Of a stretch of DNA of 64,000 bases, positions 28,301 to 35,757 are shown piece by piece. The stretch is from Megalobrama amblycephala (lineage: Eukaryota; Chordata; Actinopteri; Cypriniformes; Xenocyprididae): NCBI RefSeq assembly GCF_018812025.1, contig NC_063052.1, positions 29,140,193 through 29,204,192 of the forward strand, given 5' to 3'. The translations under genes and the position numbers were made by a program. How positions within the stretch are numbered: position 1 is the stretch's first letter; each line of letters starts with the position of its first letter. Under the pieces are notes generated by a model that was not told the DNA's origin, ran no database searches, and saw only the letters and a program-made list of their open reading frames with translations.

Positions 28301-31300
28301 CGCCACCACCCGTGGCTCATTATGTCAAATTTTCTTTCATTTCCCCCCTTCCCCCAATTCACCCCTCCATCTTCCCCCCTTTTCACATATCCGTCCAATT
28401 TCTCTTTAATTAGACCTACTTTCACCTCTCTCCCTCTTTCACGCTCTCGAACCCTGTAACCCTTCAATTCATCTGAACAATGGACTCATCCTGCCTAGAT
28501 GTGAGTATAGACACTGACACTTAAGTCAAATATACTTAATCTTGCAGTTCTGGAAAGGAAAAATGCGAACGCTTGCGATTTCACATTTAAATCATCCGAT
28601 CCTGTTAGTCTGATATGATCACTTGACTTTTTTTATGTGTAAAAAGTATAGTAATATGAGTTTACATACACCATTTTCCACTTGGACTTTAATAGAAGTA
28701 CATTTCGTACATGTACAATTTCCACACATACACATCAGTTAAGTGTAGTGCACTGTATTTGTAAAATGCATACACTGAACAAAACATGACACGTATTTTA
28801 AAGGTATACAACCACCAATCTTATCTTAATTGAATTTCTGAGTGCCCTAAACATACTACAACGGAAATCAGAATGAGCACATTGTACTAAACTACAAACA
28901 AACATCCAGACATTCACTCTCACACACTCCATCCCCCTCTCTAATAACACCTGCCCTCCCTTCCCCCACAACAAAGGCACAACAGACGCTCTTTTAAAAC
29001 ACATGCGTTCAGATGCACAACAACTCGTCCCAAACATGAAAATGCCAAAATTTGTGCACGCACACATCACAGACAGACATTTAACTGCCATTTTGCTATC
29101 CAAAACCAATGGGAACGCTGGCTCGATAGAGATCGGGCGTAATTTGATGCTTTGAATCAAAATTATAATAGTAAAAACAACATTAATAGTGCAAACACAA
29201 GCTATCTGGTCTGTCCTGCTGATCTACTACTACGTCTTGCTTTCTTGTCACAATTTTTGAGGCTGAGGCAGGAATAAAGCTGTTCCTGAAACAGCAAATA
29301 AAACAAACCACAAAAAACCCAATGTGAAAGCTGATATTTATCTTAACTGAAGTCAGATAGGATCCAGCTGAGTCACATTTTACCATAAATCGCCAACACA
29401 ACAACTGTTCCAAATTCATCTGGGTTTTTAGCCCTGTAGTGCACTAGCTGCAGTTAGGAGGAGGCCAAAAAGAGTACGATTTGAGATGTGGCTAATTCTA
29501 AAATAGAGGAAACGGGTGACCGAAGGTGTGTAAGTGTATGTTTAAAAGCTCGAACGAACGCGAGTGCGTGTGCTGAAGTGTCTTGGACGACGCCCCCCCG
29601 CTTGCCCGACAAAGTGTGATAAACAGAGCTAAGCAAACACGTTGGGATGGCAACGATAGGCAAAGAGTGAGAGATAGAAGAGATGGGGAAAGATAAGAGG
29701 GGGAGGAGGAGGAGATCATGGGATTTAAAACCAGAAAGAGGACTCCAGGTCTCCATTCTCCTCCTCTGTCTACAATCACTGCGAGCCTCTCACCTGAAAT
29801 TAAACATAAGGCCAGGTGCCACTCCAGCCATGCCATCTGTTCAACCCCTCCTTCTCTTGTCTTCCTTTAACTCTCCCTTCAATACATTGCTCTCAGCTGA
29901 TCTTTTATTCAGAGTTTCAATATTAGCGAAACTAGAATGTTCGACATTTTTCGCTTGTCCATACAGCAGTCTAAAAAATGCATGAAATATGATTATTACA
30001 AATCCCAAACCCCTTTTGTATATTTAGAATTTCAATTAAACATTTTTAAGATCAGTTTTTTGTCATTCAGGACACAATATGTGAATGTAATGACGTATGC
30101 AATACGCAGTGTCTATATTTTCTAAATTCACTCATCACTCTTTCCCTATATAGTGAACTCTGTGGGATTCACTATGTAGTGATTAGTGAATATGTGAAAA
30201 AGAGAACAGTTTTAGACACAAATTCATGAATAAAATGCACCTCATGAGTTCAGCATCATGGTAAGATGTCATGATGTTCGTAAGCAGAGGCATATTTTTC
30301 TACTTCTTATTCCACAATGATAGCTCCTCCAAGTTTATGTAAGTCGTTACTATAGCAAATTACGTAGAAAATGCAAATATTCATAGGATAATTCGCCCCA
30401 AAAATTAAAATTAAAATGGCATCATTTACTCAACCTGCAAAACACAAAAGATGATGTTTTGAAGAATGGTTAAACCATTTTTGTCCAAAGTAACTAAAAC
30501 TAAAGATTTTTCATTAATTGAAATAAAGCTGAAATAGAACAAAATATAATTATTAGATGAAATAATTAAACTTAAAAACATTAAAACTGAAAAAGCACAA
30601 AAGCACATAAATGACAAAAAAAATAAAATGAGAACTAAAAAAATAAAAATAAATTCTAATTAAAAATATTATTAAATACTATAATAAAATATACTAAAAT
30701 AAAATTGTAACGAAGCGAATTGGATCTAAAACGCGGACCAAAAAAAAGTTTCATGAGGGTGAGTAAGTGATGACAAAATTGTCATTTTTGGTTGAATTAT
30801 CCCTTTACTTACACTATTTGAACATGCGGATACATTTTCATCGCTTGCAAACTGACAATGCAAACAGTGAGTCTTATATATCAAATCTGGAAAATAAATC
30901 TGAATTCAGTCTAGTGTGAACAAAGCCTGAGGGAAAAAGAGAAAAGGTGAGAAATGAAGGTTCCAAGCCAATTTCTGTCTTATCTTATCTGTCTTTCTCC
31001 CGTCATCGTGGTTACAATTCCTATCTCACCCGCACACGCACTACTCTAAACACACATCACGCAGCGTTGCCGGAGCGATCTGCTATGATTGACAGGTTGG
31101 GGGCGGGGCCTGCTCTGAATGGCAGGTGCCATGAGCTGGTAATAATGCCACACAGCTGGGCTGTCTGCGTGTGTGTGAAAAAAGAAAGAAAGAATGAAAG
31201 ACAGAGAAAGAGGAAGAGAGATTTGTCTTTAAGGGGGGGGGGGGGGGGGGGTAGTTCTTAATAACATGGTTCCCTTTCGTACCTCAGGGGGGAGGTTTGA

Positions 31301-33113
31301 ACACCGTCTTACCAGGCTTAGGTGAGGGGGGTAGACTAATAGAAGGATGGAGGGACGGAGAAGGAGGAGAGAGGATTTAAAGCCCAGGGAACCCGCTGAT
31401 CTACGCCTGGAGAGGTCACAAAGGTCAGACTACTGTCATGCTAATAATGGGATTTGTTCTGGAGTTACTCTTCAGCACACATGCGCATAACGTTACTCAC
31501 CATAAGGAAAAACAATCTAAACAGATGCTCACAAACATTGGCTCTCTGAAACTAAGGCAGAACCTGGTTTACTTCGCTCGCACTTTGATTTAATTTTGTC
31601 GATTCTTACACTACTCAACCAGCCTTTGATGTTACGTGATGTGACATACGGAGCAATAAAGCCATATATCCCTTCATTAGCCTATGTCTGGTGGGACCAC
31701 GGTTGGCTCAGAGTCTGTTCAGATGCACCAAAAGCTTCTGTTTGGCCGCTCAGTCCACATAGTGTCTCTGCTTTTACGACACGCAGCTTCCTCTAGTGCA
31801 AATTAAACTCGCTTAAATAGAATTTGAGGGGAAGCAAAAGATCCCTTGTGGGTTTGCTTGCTTCAAGTCTAATCAACAGGAAAAAAAACATCATGCGAGC
31901 ACTGAGCGTATAGTTGTATTAATTCCTCATTAAATCTCAAAACAGACCGTATAATCTCATCCTCGAGTTCTATACGTTGACGTCAAGTACATTCGACTCG
32001 CAACACCGCACATAATGATCCCGTACATCTGGCAAATCTAAAATGTAGGTGATTTACGGATGAAAACATAAAAAGGCATTAAAGAAGATGAAGAGATTGG
32101 AGGTTTCTGAATTTACAGGTTGCCCGTCACGGCTCTGGCACGGCAGATGGCCTAACAGCTAATCAACGACTTCAGAGAGCGACATGATCGCGGATGCCTT
32201 CAAGGATTGTGCCCTCCTACATACCTAATTAAAGTCTGTTCAGTCAACACAGATTTCCACAGATCCTGTTTCCTGAACCATATAATATGTTGTTTCTACT
32301 TTTAGAAACAACTTCATGTTCCCCGGGCTTGCTAGAAGAGCTTTATGATCAAATATTCAATCTATGTGCTACGTATAGACAATTGGAAATGTTTGTCTGA
32401 TTTGAATACATCAATTTTTTATACAGCCCCCCTCTGCATTCACGTCATTTACAGAGACGACTCACCCCTGGCAATGTCTTCTGCTCGTGCAGTGCATTCT
32501 GGGCCTTCAAGGCTGACTCCCTCGCACAGTACGTCAAGAACGCACACCCTAAAGAGGGAACAAGAATACAACGTGGGATGTAAAAATAAAAATGCAGCAA
32601 ACTTAGGCAGTCCATGCATATCAAGCAGTGTTTTGCAGACATAAAAGGATATGACAACTGTGACTAAGAGATGGAAAAACGTTGAACAATTTGTTTTCTC
32701 ACCACAGATGCATTTTCTATGAATAGATTTCTTTATCTAAGAAAGCTAGAGCATTGGAAGCAAACTCAGTATGAGGTGGCTGCTATGTCAAACGAAATGT
32801 TAAAGTTTTTACACATTAAAGCACAGTATATGTCCAACTGTCAAAGGAGACCTCACTAGAGACGTTTCTCCTCAGATATGAAAATGAAACTCATCTAGCA
32901 CCATTAAGTCTCCCATCTCCCCTTGAGACTGTCCGTTCAATAGAGCCGCGTCAATCTCGTTTAATTACCTTTGTGCATTCCCGTGTACTTGTCCTTGATC
33001 ACCGTAAGCTCATAGATCTTCCCAAACTGCTCAAAGATGGGCTTCAGGTCCTTCTCTTCCAGATTCCGCGGGATCTGGCCAATGAAGAGCTTGATGGCGT
33101 CGGCCTCCTTCAT
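6985..33113 (-). CDS. celf3: CELF3 RNA-binding splicing regulator (whole gene, 12 coding exons)
   Basis: CELF proteins bind U/G-rich RNA and control alternative splicing, translation and mRNA stability, mainly in neurons for CELF3. Joining exons 33113-32969, 32548-32466, 18603-18555, 17733-17608, 16706-16627, 16407-16264, 14186-14042, 13922-13779, 11699-11640, 11017-10913, 10665-10522 and 7112-6985 gives 1353 nt, or 450 residues plus stop. RRM1 has RNP2 KLFIGQIP (8-15) and RNP1 KGCAFLTY (48-55). RRM2 has KLFVGMLG (95-102) and KGCAFVKY (134-141). RRM3 has NIFIYHLP (366-373) and KCFGFVSF (406-413). A divergent Ala/Gln/Pro-rich linker separates RRM2 and RRM3. The C-terminus [10 protein letters not shown] is typical of CELF3-6. 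The N-terminus [10 protein letters not shown] and the [13 protein letters not shown] stretch fit CELF3, not the longer-tailed CELF4/5. An in-frame TAG at 33126-33128 fixes the start. Length is close to human CELF3 apart from a shorter glutamine tract. Which cyprinid co-orthologue it is cannot be told. Confidence 0.97.
7588..10378. repeat. TTAA foldback element (AAAGGTGCAG family) split by insertions
   Basis: The outer ends are TTAAAGGTGCAGGAAGTGAT at the left and ATCACTTATTGCACCTTTAA at the right. The 3' portion (from about 9825) closely resembles 54290-54660, for example GCTGGAAAGCTTTTCTAA and CAGGCCTTCCC, so these are two copies of one family. This copy has been opened by at least two insertions: a stretch starting GGGCGTTTCTCAATACC near 7716 and the element at 8851-9822. 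It fills most of celf3 intron 11. Confidence 0.7.
8851..9822. repeat. TTAA foldback element, AAAGGTGCCCTAGA family
   Basis: The ends are TTAAAGGTGCCCTAGAATCA and the inverse AATCTAGGGCACCTTTAA. It is inserted within the larger element 7588-10378. There is no transposase frame. Its own TTAA at each end fits the same target preference as the host element. Confidence 0.75.
10522..10665 (-). CDS. celf3: celf3 coding exon 11 (N-terminal half of RRM3)
   Basis: 144 nt; residues 362-408 with split codons at both ends (phase 1 in, phase 1 out). It carries RNP2 [11 protein letters not shown] and the stretch [12 protein letters not shown]. The acceptor CTCTCCAG and donor GTGAGT are good. Skipping would keep frame but remove half of RRM3, as in known short isoforms of other CELF genes. 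Confidence 0.97.
10913..11017 (-). CDS. celf3: celf3 coding exon 10 (linker, interrupted Gln tract)
   Basis: 105 nt; residues 327-360 (phase 1/1). The sequence runs [17 protein letters not shown] and then a short, proline- and leucine-broken Gln tract at 348-358 before RE. In human CELF3 (TNRC4) this position holds a long CAG-encoded polyglutamine run. Confidence 0.95.
11640..11699 (-). CDS. celf3: celf3 coding exon 9 (linker)
   Basis: 60 nt; encodes [19 protein letters not shown] with split codons at each side (phase 1/1). The motif AQSP..DPLQQAY.GMQHYTA is conserved in CELF3 linkers. Donor GTGAGG, acceptor CCTTCAG. It is short and symmetric, so skipping would keep frame. Confidence 0.95.
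11905..13352 (+). mobile_element. Decayed Tc1-like transposon, antisense in celf3 intron 8
   Basis: The plus strand matches the familiar Tc1-like transposase coding layout: a GTGTATCGAGTGCTATGG start region, CTCTCCTGTTTCCACCA, GGGCTGTGGACAAAGTGAAAC, TTCTCTGATGAGTCCGCCTT (first catalytic-Asp region), GATGGTTTGGGCTGC, and a 3' part with CACCAGATCTAAATA and GGAGGCCCTACACCATACT. There are deletions, a small tandem duplication at about 12276-12306, no intact frame and no recognisable terminal repeats, so it is dead. It is interrupted at about 12461-13025 by another element. Confidence 0.85.
12461..13025. repeat. Insertion inside the Tc1 remnant
   Basis: The Tc1-like reading GGTTCAAACATT stops at 12460 and resumes with GTACCCTGAAGG at about 13031. 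The intervening 565 bases start GGGGCTTTCGCATTAGAGGA and end CGGTGTGAAAGGGG, which are loosely inverted ends. It carries no transposase. The insertion is younger than the Tc1 copy. Confidence 0.65.
13779..13922 (-). CDS. celf3: celf3 coding exon 8 (linker)
   Basis: 144 nt; residues 259-305 with split codons (phase 1/1). It contains [13 protein letters not shown] and [11 protein letters not shown]; the NGVHPY motif is shared by CELF3 and CELF4. The acceptor TGCTCTAG and donor GTGAGG are canonical. Confidence 0.96.
14042..14186 (-). CDS. celf3: celf3 coding exon 7 (linker)
   Basis: 145 nt; residues 210-257 plus the first base of codon 258. It contains [16 protein letters not shown] and [12 protein letters not shown], the Ala/Gln-rich segment after RRM2 in CELF3-6. 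The acceptor is TCATAACCAG and the donor GTAAAT. The intron to exon 8 is only 119 bp. Confidence 0.96.
14632..15753. mobile_element. 1.1-kb element with 26-bp terminal inverted repeats
   Basis: AGGCTGGAATACACTACACG at the left end and its inverse at the right end pair over 26 bases with one mismatch (14632-14657 and 15728-15753). The interior includes a second repeat-like segment from about 14830 and an A-rich run of about 28 bases at 15592-15620. No transposase was seen. It is a non-autonomous DNA transposon in celf3 intron 6; superfamily not assigned. Confidence 0.75.
15765..16247 (+). repeat. Dispersed repeat R (interrupted copy)
   Basis: It contains GGCTACATTTATTTGATC at the left and TGATCCTTCAG...CTAATATGCTGATTTGCTGC at the right, separated by an insertion beginning near 15905 (GCATTCACACCC...). 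The same motifs recur at 20691-21078, 23915-24490 and 49893-50440. The right end lies about 11 bases from the donor of celf3 exon 6. Confidence 0.7.
16264..16407 (-). CDS. celf3: celf3 coding exon 6 (end of RRM2)
   Basis: 144 nt, phase 0/0; residues 162-209. It starts [18 protein letters not shown] and [11 protein letters not shown], diagnostic of all CELF proteins, and ends [11 protein letters not shown]. The donor is GTAAGC and the acceptor TATCCCCTCAG. A dispersed repeat ends just inside the downstream intron. Confidence 0.97.
16627..16706 (-). CDS. celf3: celf3 coding exon 5 (RRM2)
   Basis: 80 nt; residues 135-161 (first base of codon 135 comes from exon 4). It carries RNP1 of RRM2 ([17 protein letters not shown]) and HGSRTLP. 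Donor GTTAGT, acceptor TGTCTTGCAG. 80 nt is the usual size of this exon in CELF genes. Confidence 0.97.
17608..17733 (-). CDS. celf3: celf3 coding exon 4 (RRM2, RNP2)
   Basis: 126 nt; residues 93-134 plus one base. It encodes [15 protein letters not shown] and [10 protein letters not shown]. The protein reads RG-DRKLFVG, lacking the extra Glu found at this junction in mammalian CELF3. The acceptor is CTGTATGTAG; an alternative AG four bases on would shift the frame. The donor GTGCGC is weak. Confidence 0.95.
18463..18550. repeat. (TG)44 microsatellite at a celf3 splice donor
   Basis: 88 bases of pure TG on the plus strand. In the celf3 transcript this is (CA)44, beginning four bases after the 5' splice site of exon 3 (donor reads GTAA then CACACA). 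Intronic CA repeats next to donors are known hnRNP L binding splicing modulators. Confidence 0.95.
18555..18603 (-). CDS. celf3: celf3 coding exon 3 (RRM1-RRM2 spacer)
   Basis: 49 nt; encodes [16 protein letters not shown] plus one base. The 49-nt size and the sequence are conserved across CELF genes. The acceptor is GTTTCAG and the donor GTAACA. It is not a multiple of three, so skipping would shift frame. It stands at the end of the 13.9-kb intron 2. Confidence 0.97.
20531..20690. repeat. Short foldback element, family A
   Basis: A 160-bp minimal copy: TTAAAGGGATAGTGCACCC at the left, GGGTGCACTATCCCTTTAA at the right, with the arms running almost to the centre (AATGAAAATTCTGTCATCAT and its inverse). 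The shared GTGCACC variant in both arms suggests the element was copied as a hairpin. Confidence 0.85.
20691..21078 (-). repeat. Dispersed repeat R copy (reverse)
   Basis: It contains TTATTCAGCAAGGGTGCATC, TGACACTGAAGACTG and ATCAAATAAATGCAGCCTTG, segments of the repeat also found at 15765, 23915 and 49893. No coding content. Confidence 0.65.
21868..22060. repeat. Dispersed repeat fragment
   Basis: The CAAGTCACCTTTATTTATAG...AATGCAGATTGTGTCAAAG stretch resembles an abundant cyprinid repeat recalled from related genomes. It is present once in this window, so the call rests on memory of the family, not on an internal copy. Confidence 0.45.
22384..22724. repeat. Foldback element, family A (left arm deleted)
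   Basis: TTAAAGGGTTAGTTCACCC at the left and GGTGAACTAACCCTTTAA at the right. The left arm jumps from CACCCAAAAATG straight to TTTTGAAATTGGCCC, so the outer left arm is deleted. A separate solo right end follows at about 22798-22844. Confidence 0.8.
23915..24490 (+). repeat. Dispersed repeat R copy with nested MITE
   Basis: The left part has ACTACCATTCAAATGTTTGG and the right part AATATGCTGATTTGCTGC and TTGATCAATTTAATGCATC. A palindromic element (24013-24214) sits in the middle. Confidence 0.7.
24013..24214. repeat. Palindromic MITE, ACTCTTAAAAATAAAGG family
   Basis: The left end TACACTCTTAAAAATAAAGG and right end CCTTTATTTTTAAGAGTATA are inverse copies, and the interior AAGAACC/GGTTCTT motifs continue the pairing. 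About 200 bp, no coding capacity. It is inserted in repeat R. Confidence 0.85.
25319..25380. repeat. (TG)31 microsatellite
   Basis: About 62 bases of TG dinucleotide in celf3 intron 2, preceded by imperfect TGTGTGTC units. Read as CA in the celf3 transcript. Confidence 0.95.
25889..26271. repeat. Foldback element, family A
   Basis: Left end TTAAAGGCTTAGTTCACCC, right end GGGTGAACTATCCCTTTAA, with inverse inner arms (CACCCTCATG and CATGAGGGTG). Its right TTAA is shared with the left TTAA of the element at 26268. Confidence 0.85.
26268..26806. repeat. TTAA element, AAAGGTGTGTTATGTAGG family
   Basis: Left end TTAAAGGTGTGTTATGTAGG and right end CTTACATACAGCACCTTTAA are imperfect inverted repeats. 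The interior has no transposase. It abuts the family A element with a single common TTAA. Confidence 0.65.
27120..27250. promoter_or_regulatory. Candidate conserved non-coding segment
   Basis: A non-repetitive stretch of celf3 intron 2 with clustered factor-like motifs: TCTAATCAATTAGC (homeodomain-type), CAATTACAATGG, and TGTCAGCGTCAACG. The call rests on motif density and lack of repeat content only; conservation has not been tested. Confidence 0.2.
31860..32260. promoter_or_regulatory. Candidate conserved non-coding segment near exon 2
   Basis: A 400-bp non-repetitive segment of celf3 intron 2, 200 bp upstream of exon 2 in genomic order. It holds CCTAATTAAAG, GTATTAATTCCTCATTAAAT, CAGCTAATCAACG and GACGTCA. 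No open frame with splice sites was found. An enhancer is possible but unproven. Confidence 0.2.
32466..32548 (-). CDS. celf3: celf3 coding exon 2 (RRM1, RNP1)
   Basis: 83 nt; residues 49-76. It carries [17 protein letters not shown] and HEQKTLPG, matching RRM1 of CELF3-6. The donor GTGAGT is consensus and the acceptor reads CTCTTTAG. 83 nt is the family's usual size. Confidence 0.97.
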
Positions 33114-33245
33114 TAGGACAGTTTCCTAAGGGGACGGAGCGACAGCTGCGCCCGGGGTTTCAGCACTGGAGAGCGGCTCAGCGGCGGAGGAAGAGTCGCG
33201 ATGTTAAACACGAGTCCCGGTGGAAAGGTTTGAACCGTGACAGCT
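32969..33245 (-). CDS. celf3: celf3 exon with start codon (coding part 33113-32969)
   Basis: The coding part is 145 nt: residues 1-48 plus one base, [20 protein letters not shown] through TGMHK. An in-frame TAG 15 bases upstream of ATG excludes a longer N-terminus. The donor is GTAATT. A very good acceptor (TTTTTTCCCCCCGCAG) on the minus strand at 33246 suggests the exon starts at 33245 with 132 nt of 5' UTR and that another non-coding exon lies upstream. Confidence 0.93.
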
Positions 33246-34805
33246 CTGCGGGGGGAAAAAACATTCTCAAATAACGCTTAAAAAAAACCCTGCACACTTA
33301 AAATACTTGCTAATACTTTATAATAACGTCCATTAACAAGATTAAGATTTGTAAAAGGACACGTGACTTTTGTAAAGCAGCCAAAGAAAAGAGTTAAAGA
33401 CCGTCAGGAGGAGAATTTTAAAATTCGGTTTACAGCAGTTAGCCAACAAACAAAGCATTAAAGCTTTTATTATATAACGTTATATGTGAAATATATAATG
33501 AATGAAGTGATAATTAAGTTTTGCCAATGTACCGTGCGATAATGATAAAGCGCTGAAGCGGTCTACTGTTGCTATGGTTACCCCCTCACACCATTCCTGT
33601 TCGTGAGCGAACATACACTGTACGAAAAATATGATTTGGAACTTGTGGAAACGTTTTAAAATAATATAATACGCACTATTATGTGTTATTAAATGTAAAA
33701 CATGACTTTTAATCTCAGCCTCAGCTACGTTGCAATATGAAGGCAGCTACTTAATTAGATGTAAGAAAGAAAGACCAATCACAACTCAATATGCAAATGA
33801 ATAAAAGAAAGACCACCAATCGCCATTCAGTATGTCAGAATTACAATCTTCCATGTCGGTCGATTTTGAATGGAAAAAATTCTCACACAATGGGAGATCT
33901 TACGTTTCTTTAAAGTTATAACGTTTATAAATAAACGGATAGCAAACGCTATCCAAAGCTGAAATTATCAACAAAACAAAGTTTGAATGAAGTGCATAAT
34001 ATTATAGAGCATAATAAGGATGGAAGCACTTAATACAATGCTTATCAGATTTGTGATGTAAATATGAACATTTTTAGATATTTGAATATAGGCTACATTA
34101 ATAATATGTTATAATGAATGCATTGTATTTAAGCTATTACAACGTGCTACCAAAACATAGAATAAGAGTGATCTATATAAAGGAATTTTAAGATAATAAA
34201 ATGTTATAGTAGAACAAAGAAACTTATATTACCAGCTCTGGCAATAGAGCGCATTAAAACTGAATGCAATAAAATAAAAATGCTTATAAATATTGACGGA
34301 TATCCCCGTTGCTTCTTTGTTTAATCCACACTGGAGGCTCAGGCGTATGTGGCTCTTTGTCACGACACCAACTGCACATACGCACATACATGACAGAGAA
34401 CAAAAACACACAAGTATCCATGCAACTTCACGCCTTCAAATCAATAAAGACTGAAAGAAGTTTATTCAAATCTTACGAGCTCCCTGGTGTGTGTGCAAAG
34501 GCGAAAATTGCTCTCGTTTCCTTCCCTCTCTCTCTCTCTCTCTCTTTTGTTAATCCCAAGGGGATGTTTGTTTATTTGCTGTCTTTCTGCCTGGTTGTAG
34601 AATATGGTCTGATAATCTACGTGCACAGATAAAAAGAGCTGATGGAGAACGCAAACCAGTGAACATTCAGCTAAATCCGTGCATCTGTCACCCTTGAATC
34701 GTCTTGGTTTTTGTCTGTCTGTGCCCTCTCAAATATCTCCTGTTGACTAGAATACATGCAGGAATCAATGTAAGTATACATGCGAATAAAATGTATTTCA
34801 CTCAC

Positions 34806-34960
34806 GTTTTAATGCAGAGGCAGTGAAGAAGACGACCTGTAATGCTGTAGCCTATATTCACGGTGTTGACACTCCGTATAACCCGTAGCTTTTGACGTCG
34901 AAAGCCGGTGTCCCCCTCCTGTCCATCTCCTGTCCTCCCTCGGGGTGTGGAAACCGTGAT
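34806..34960 (-). other. celf3: Probable non-coding exon 1 of celf3
   Basis: On the minus strand the segment ends in a consensus donor (AAAAC then GTGAGTG at 34805-34800). It lies 1.56 kb upstream of the acceptor at 33246. An AATATAG TATA-like motif at about 34985-34992 would place transcription start near 34960. The segment is relatively GC-rich for the window. The extent of the 5' end is inferred. Confidence 0.45.
34858..34926 (-). CDS. Possible uORF in the celf3 5' leader (22 codons)
   Basis: ATG at 34926-34924 opens a 22-codon frame (MDRRGTPAFD...) closed by TGA at 34860-34858, entirely within the proposed non-coding exon 1. If that exon is real, the uORF could reduce celf3 translation. 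There is no sign that the peptide itself matters. Confidence 0.2.
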   Translation of the reverse strand: MDRRGTPAFDVKSYGLYGVSTP

Positions 34961-34984
34961 GCTTACTCGGCTTAAGGGAGCGTC

Positions 34985-34992
34985 TATATTTT
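34985..34992 (-). promoter_or_regulatory. celf3: TATA-like motif, celf3 promoter candidate
   Basis: The minus strand reads AAAATATAGACG about 30 bases upstream of the proposed transcription start. It is supported only by position relative to the inferred exon 1. Confidence 0.25.
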
Positions 34993-35188
34993 CGTAGCCG
35001 CGAAAAAATTAGGTGCTGTCAAATACGAACAGCTGTCCTTTTCATTTCATTGTGATATACTATAAAAATAAGTAAAAAGAAAATTTAAACATGACTTTAT
35101 TTCTCCTAATAGACCATTTTCATAGTCTGTGATCATGCGTTTTAACGGTCATCAATATCGCAAATTTTTTACATTTATAACACTATAC

Positions 35189-35757
35189 TTAAAGGGTTAG
35201 TTCACCCAAAAATTAAAATAATGTCATTTATTACTAACCCTCATGCCGTTCCACACCCGTAAGACCTTCGGAACACAAATTAAGATATTTTTGATTAAAT
35301 CCGATGGCTCAATGAATCAGTGATTCGGATCTCCTATCAAATGGCTAAACTGCTGAAATCATGTGACTTTGGCGCTCCGAACCACTGATTCGATTCGTAA
35401 AGCTCCGAAGCTTCATGAAGCAGTGTTTTGAAATTGGCCATCATGAGATTTTGTTGAAAAGTCGTTATTTTGGGGGTTTTTTGGCACACAAAAAGTATTC
35501 TCGTCCATTTATAATATTAAGGTAGAACCACCAAACTCACATGAACTGTTTTAAATATGTTTTAAGTAGCTTTATGGATCTTGAGATTTACAATGGCTGT
35601 CATTGCTGTCTATAGGGGCCTCACTAAGCCATCAGATTTTATCAAAAATATCTTAATTAGTGTTCCAAAGATGAACGAAGGTCTTACAGGAGTAGAACGA
35701 CATGAGGGTGAGTAATTAATGACATTATTTTTATTTTTGGGTGAACTAACCCTTTAA
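35189..35757. repeat. Foldback element, family A
   Basis: Left end TTAAAGGGTTAGTTCACCC, right end GGGTGAACTAACCCTTTAA, with inner inverse arms. It is the nearest element to the celf3 promoter, about 0.2 kb upstream of the TATA-like motif. Confidence 0.85.

Larger units (their letters stand above)
18604..32465 (-). other. celf3: celf3 intron 2 (13.9 kb)
   Basis: This long intron separates the exon finishing RRM1 from the 49-nt spacer exon. It contains family A foldbacks (20531, 22384, 25889 and a decayed one at about 30385-30808), a different TTAA element (26268-26806), repeat R copies, microsatellites, a purine-rich stretch (about 23310-23700) and a G run at 31231-31250. Sizeable parts (about 18640-20500, 24500-25250, 26810-30380, 31260-32460) are non-repetitive with no exon seen, so they could hold regulatory sequence. 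Confidence 0.85.

Noticed and set aside
6985..33113. celf4, celf5 or celf6 identity
   Set aside because: CELF4/5 have longer N-termini and CELF6 differs at the start of RRM1. [10 protein letters not shown], the AQSP..DPLQQAY.GMQHYT linker and linkage to rprd2 favour celf3.
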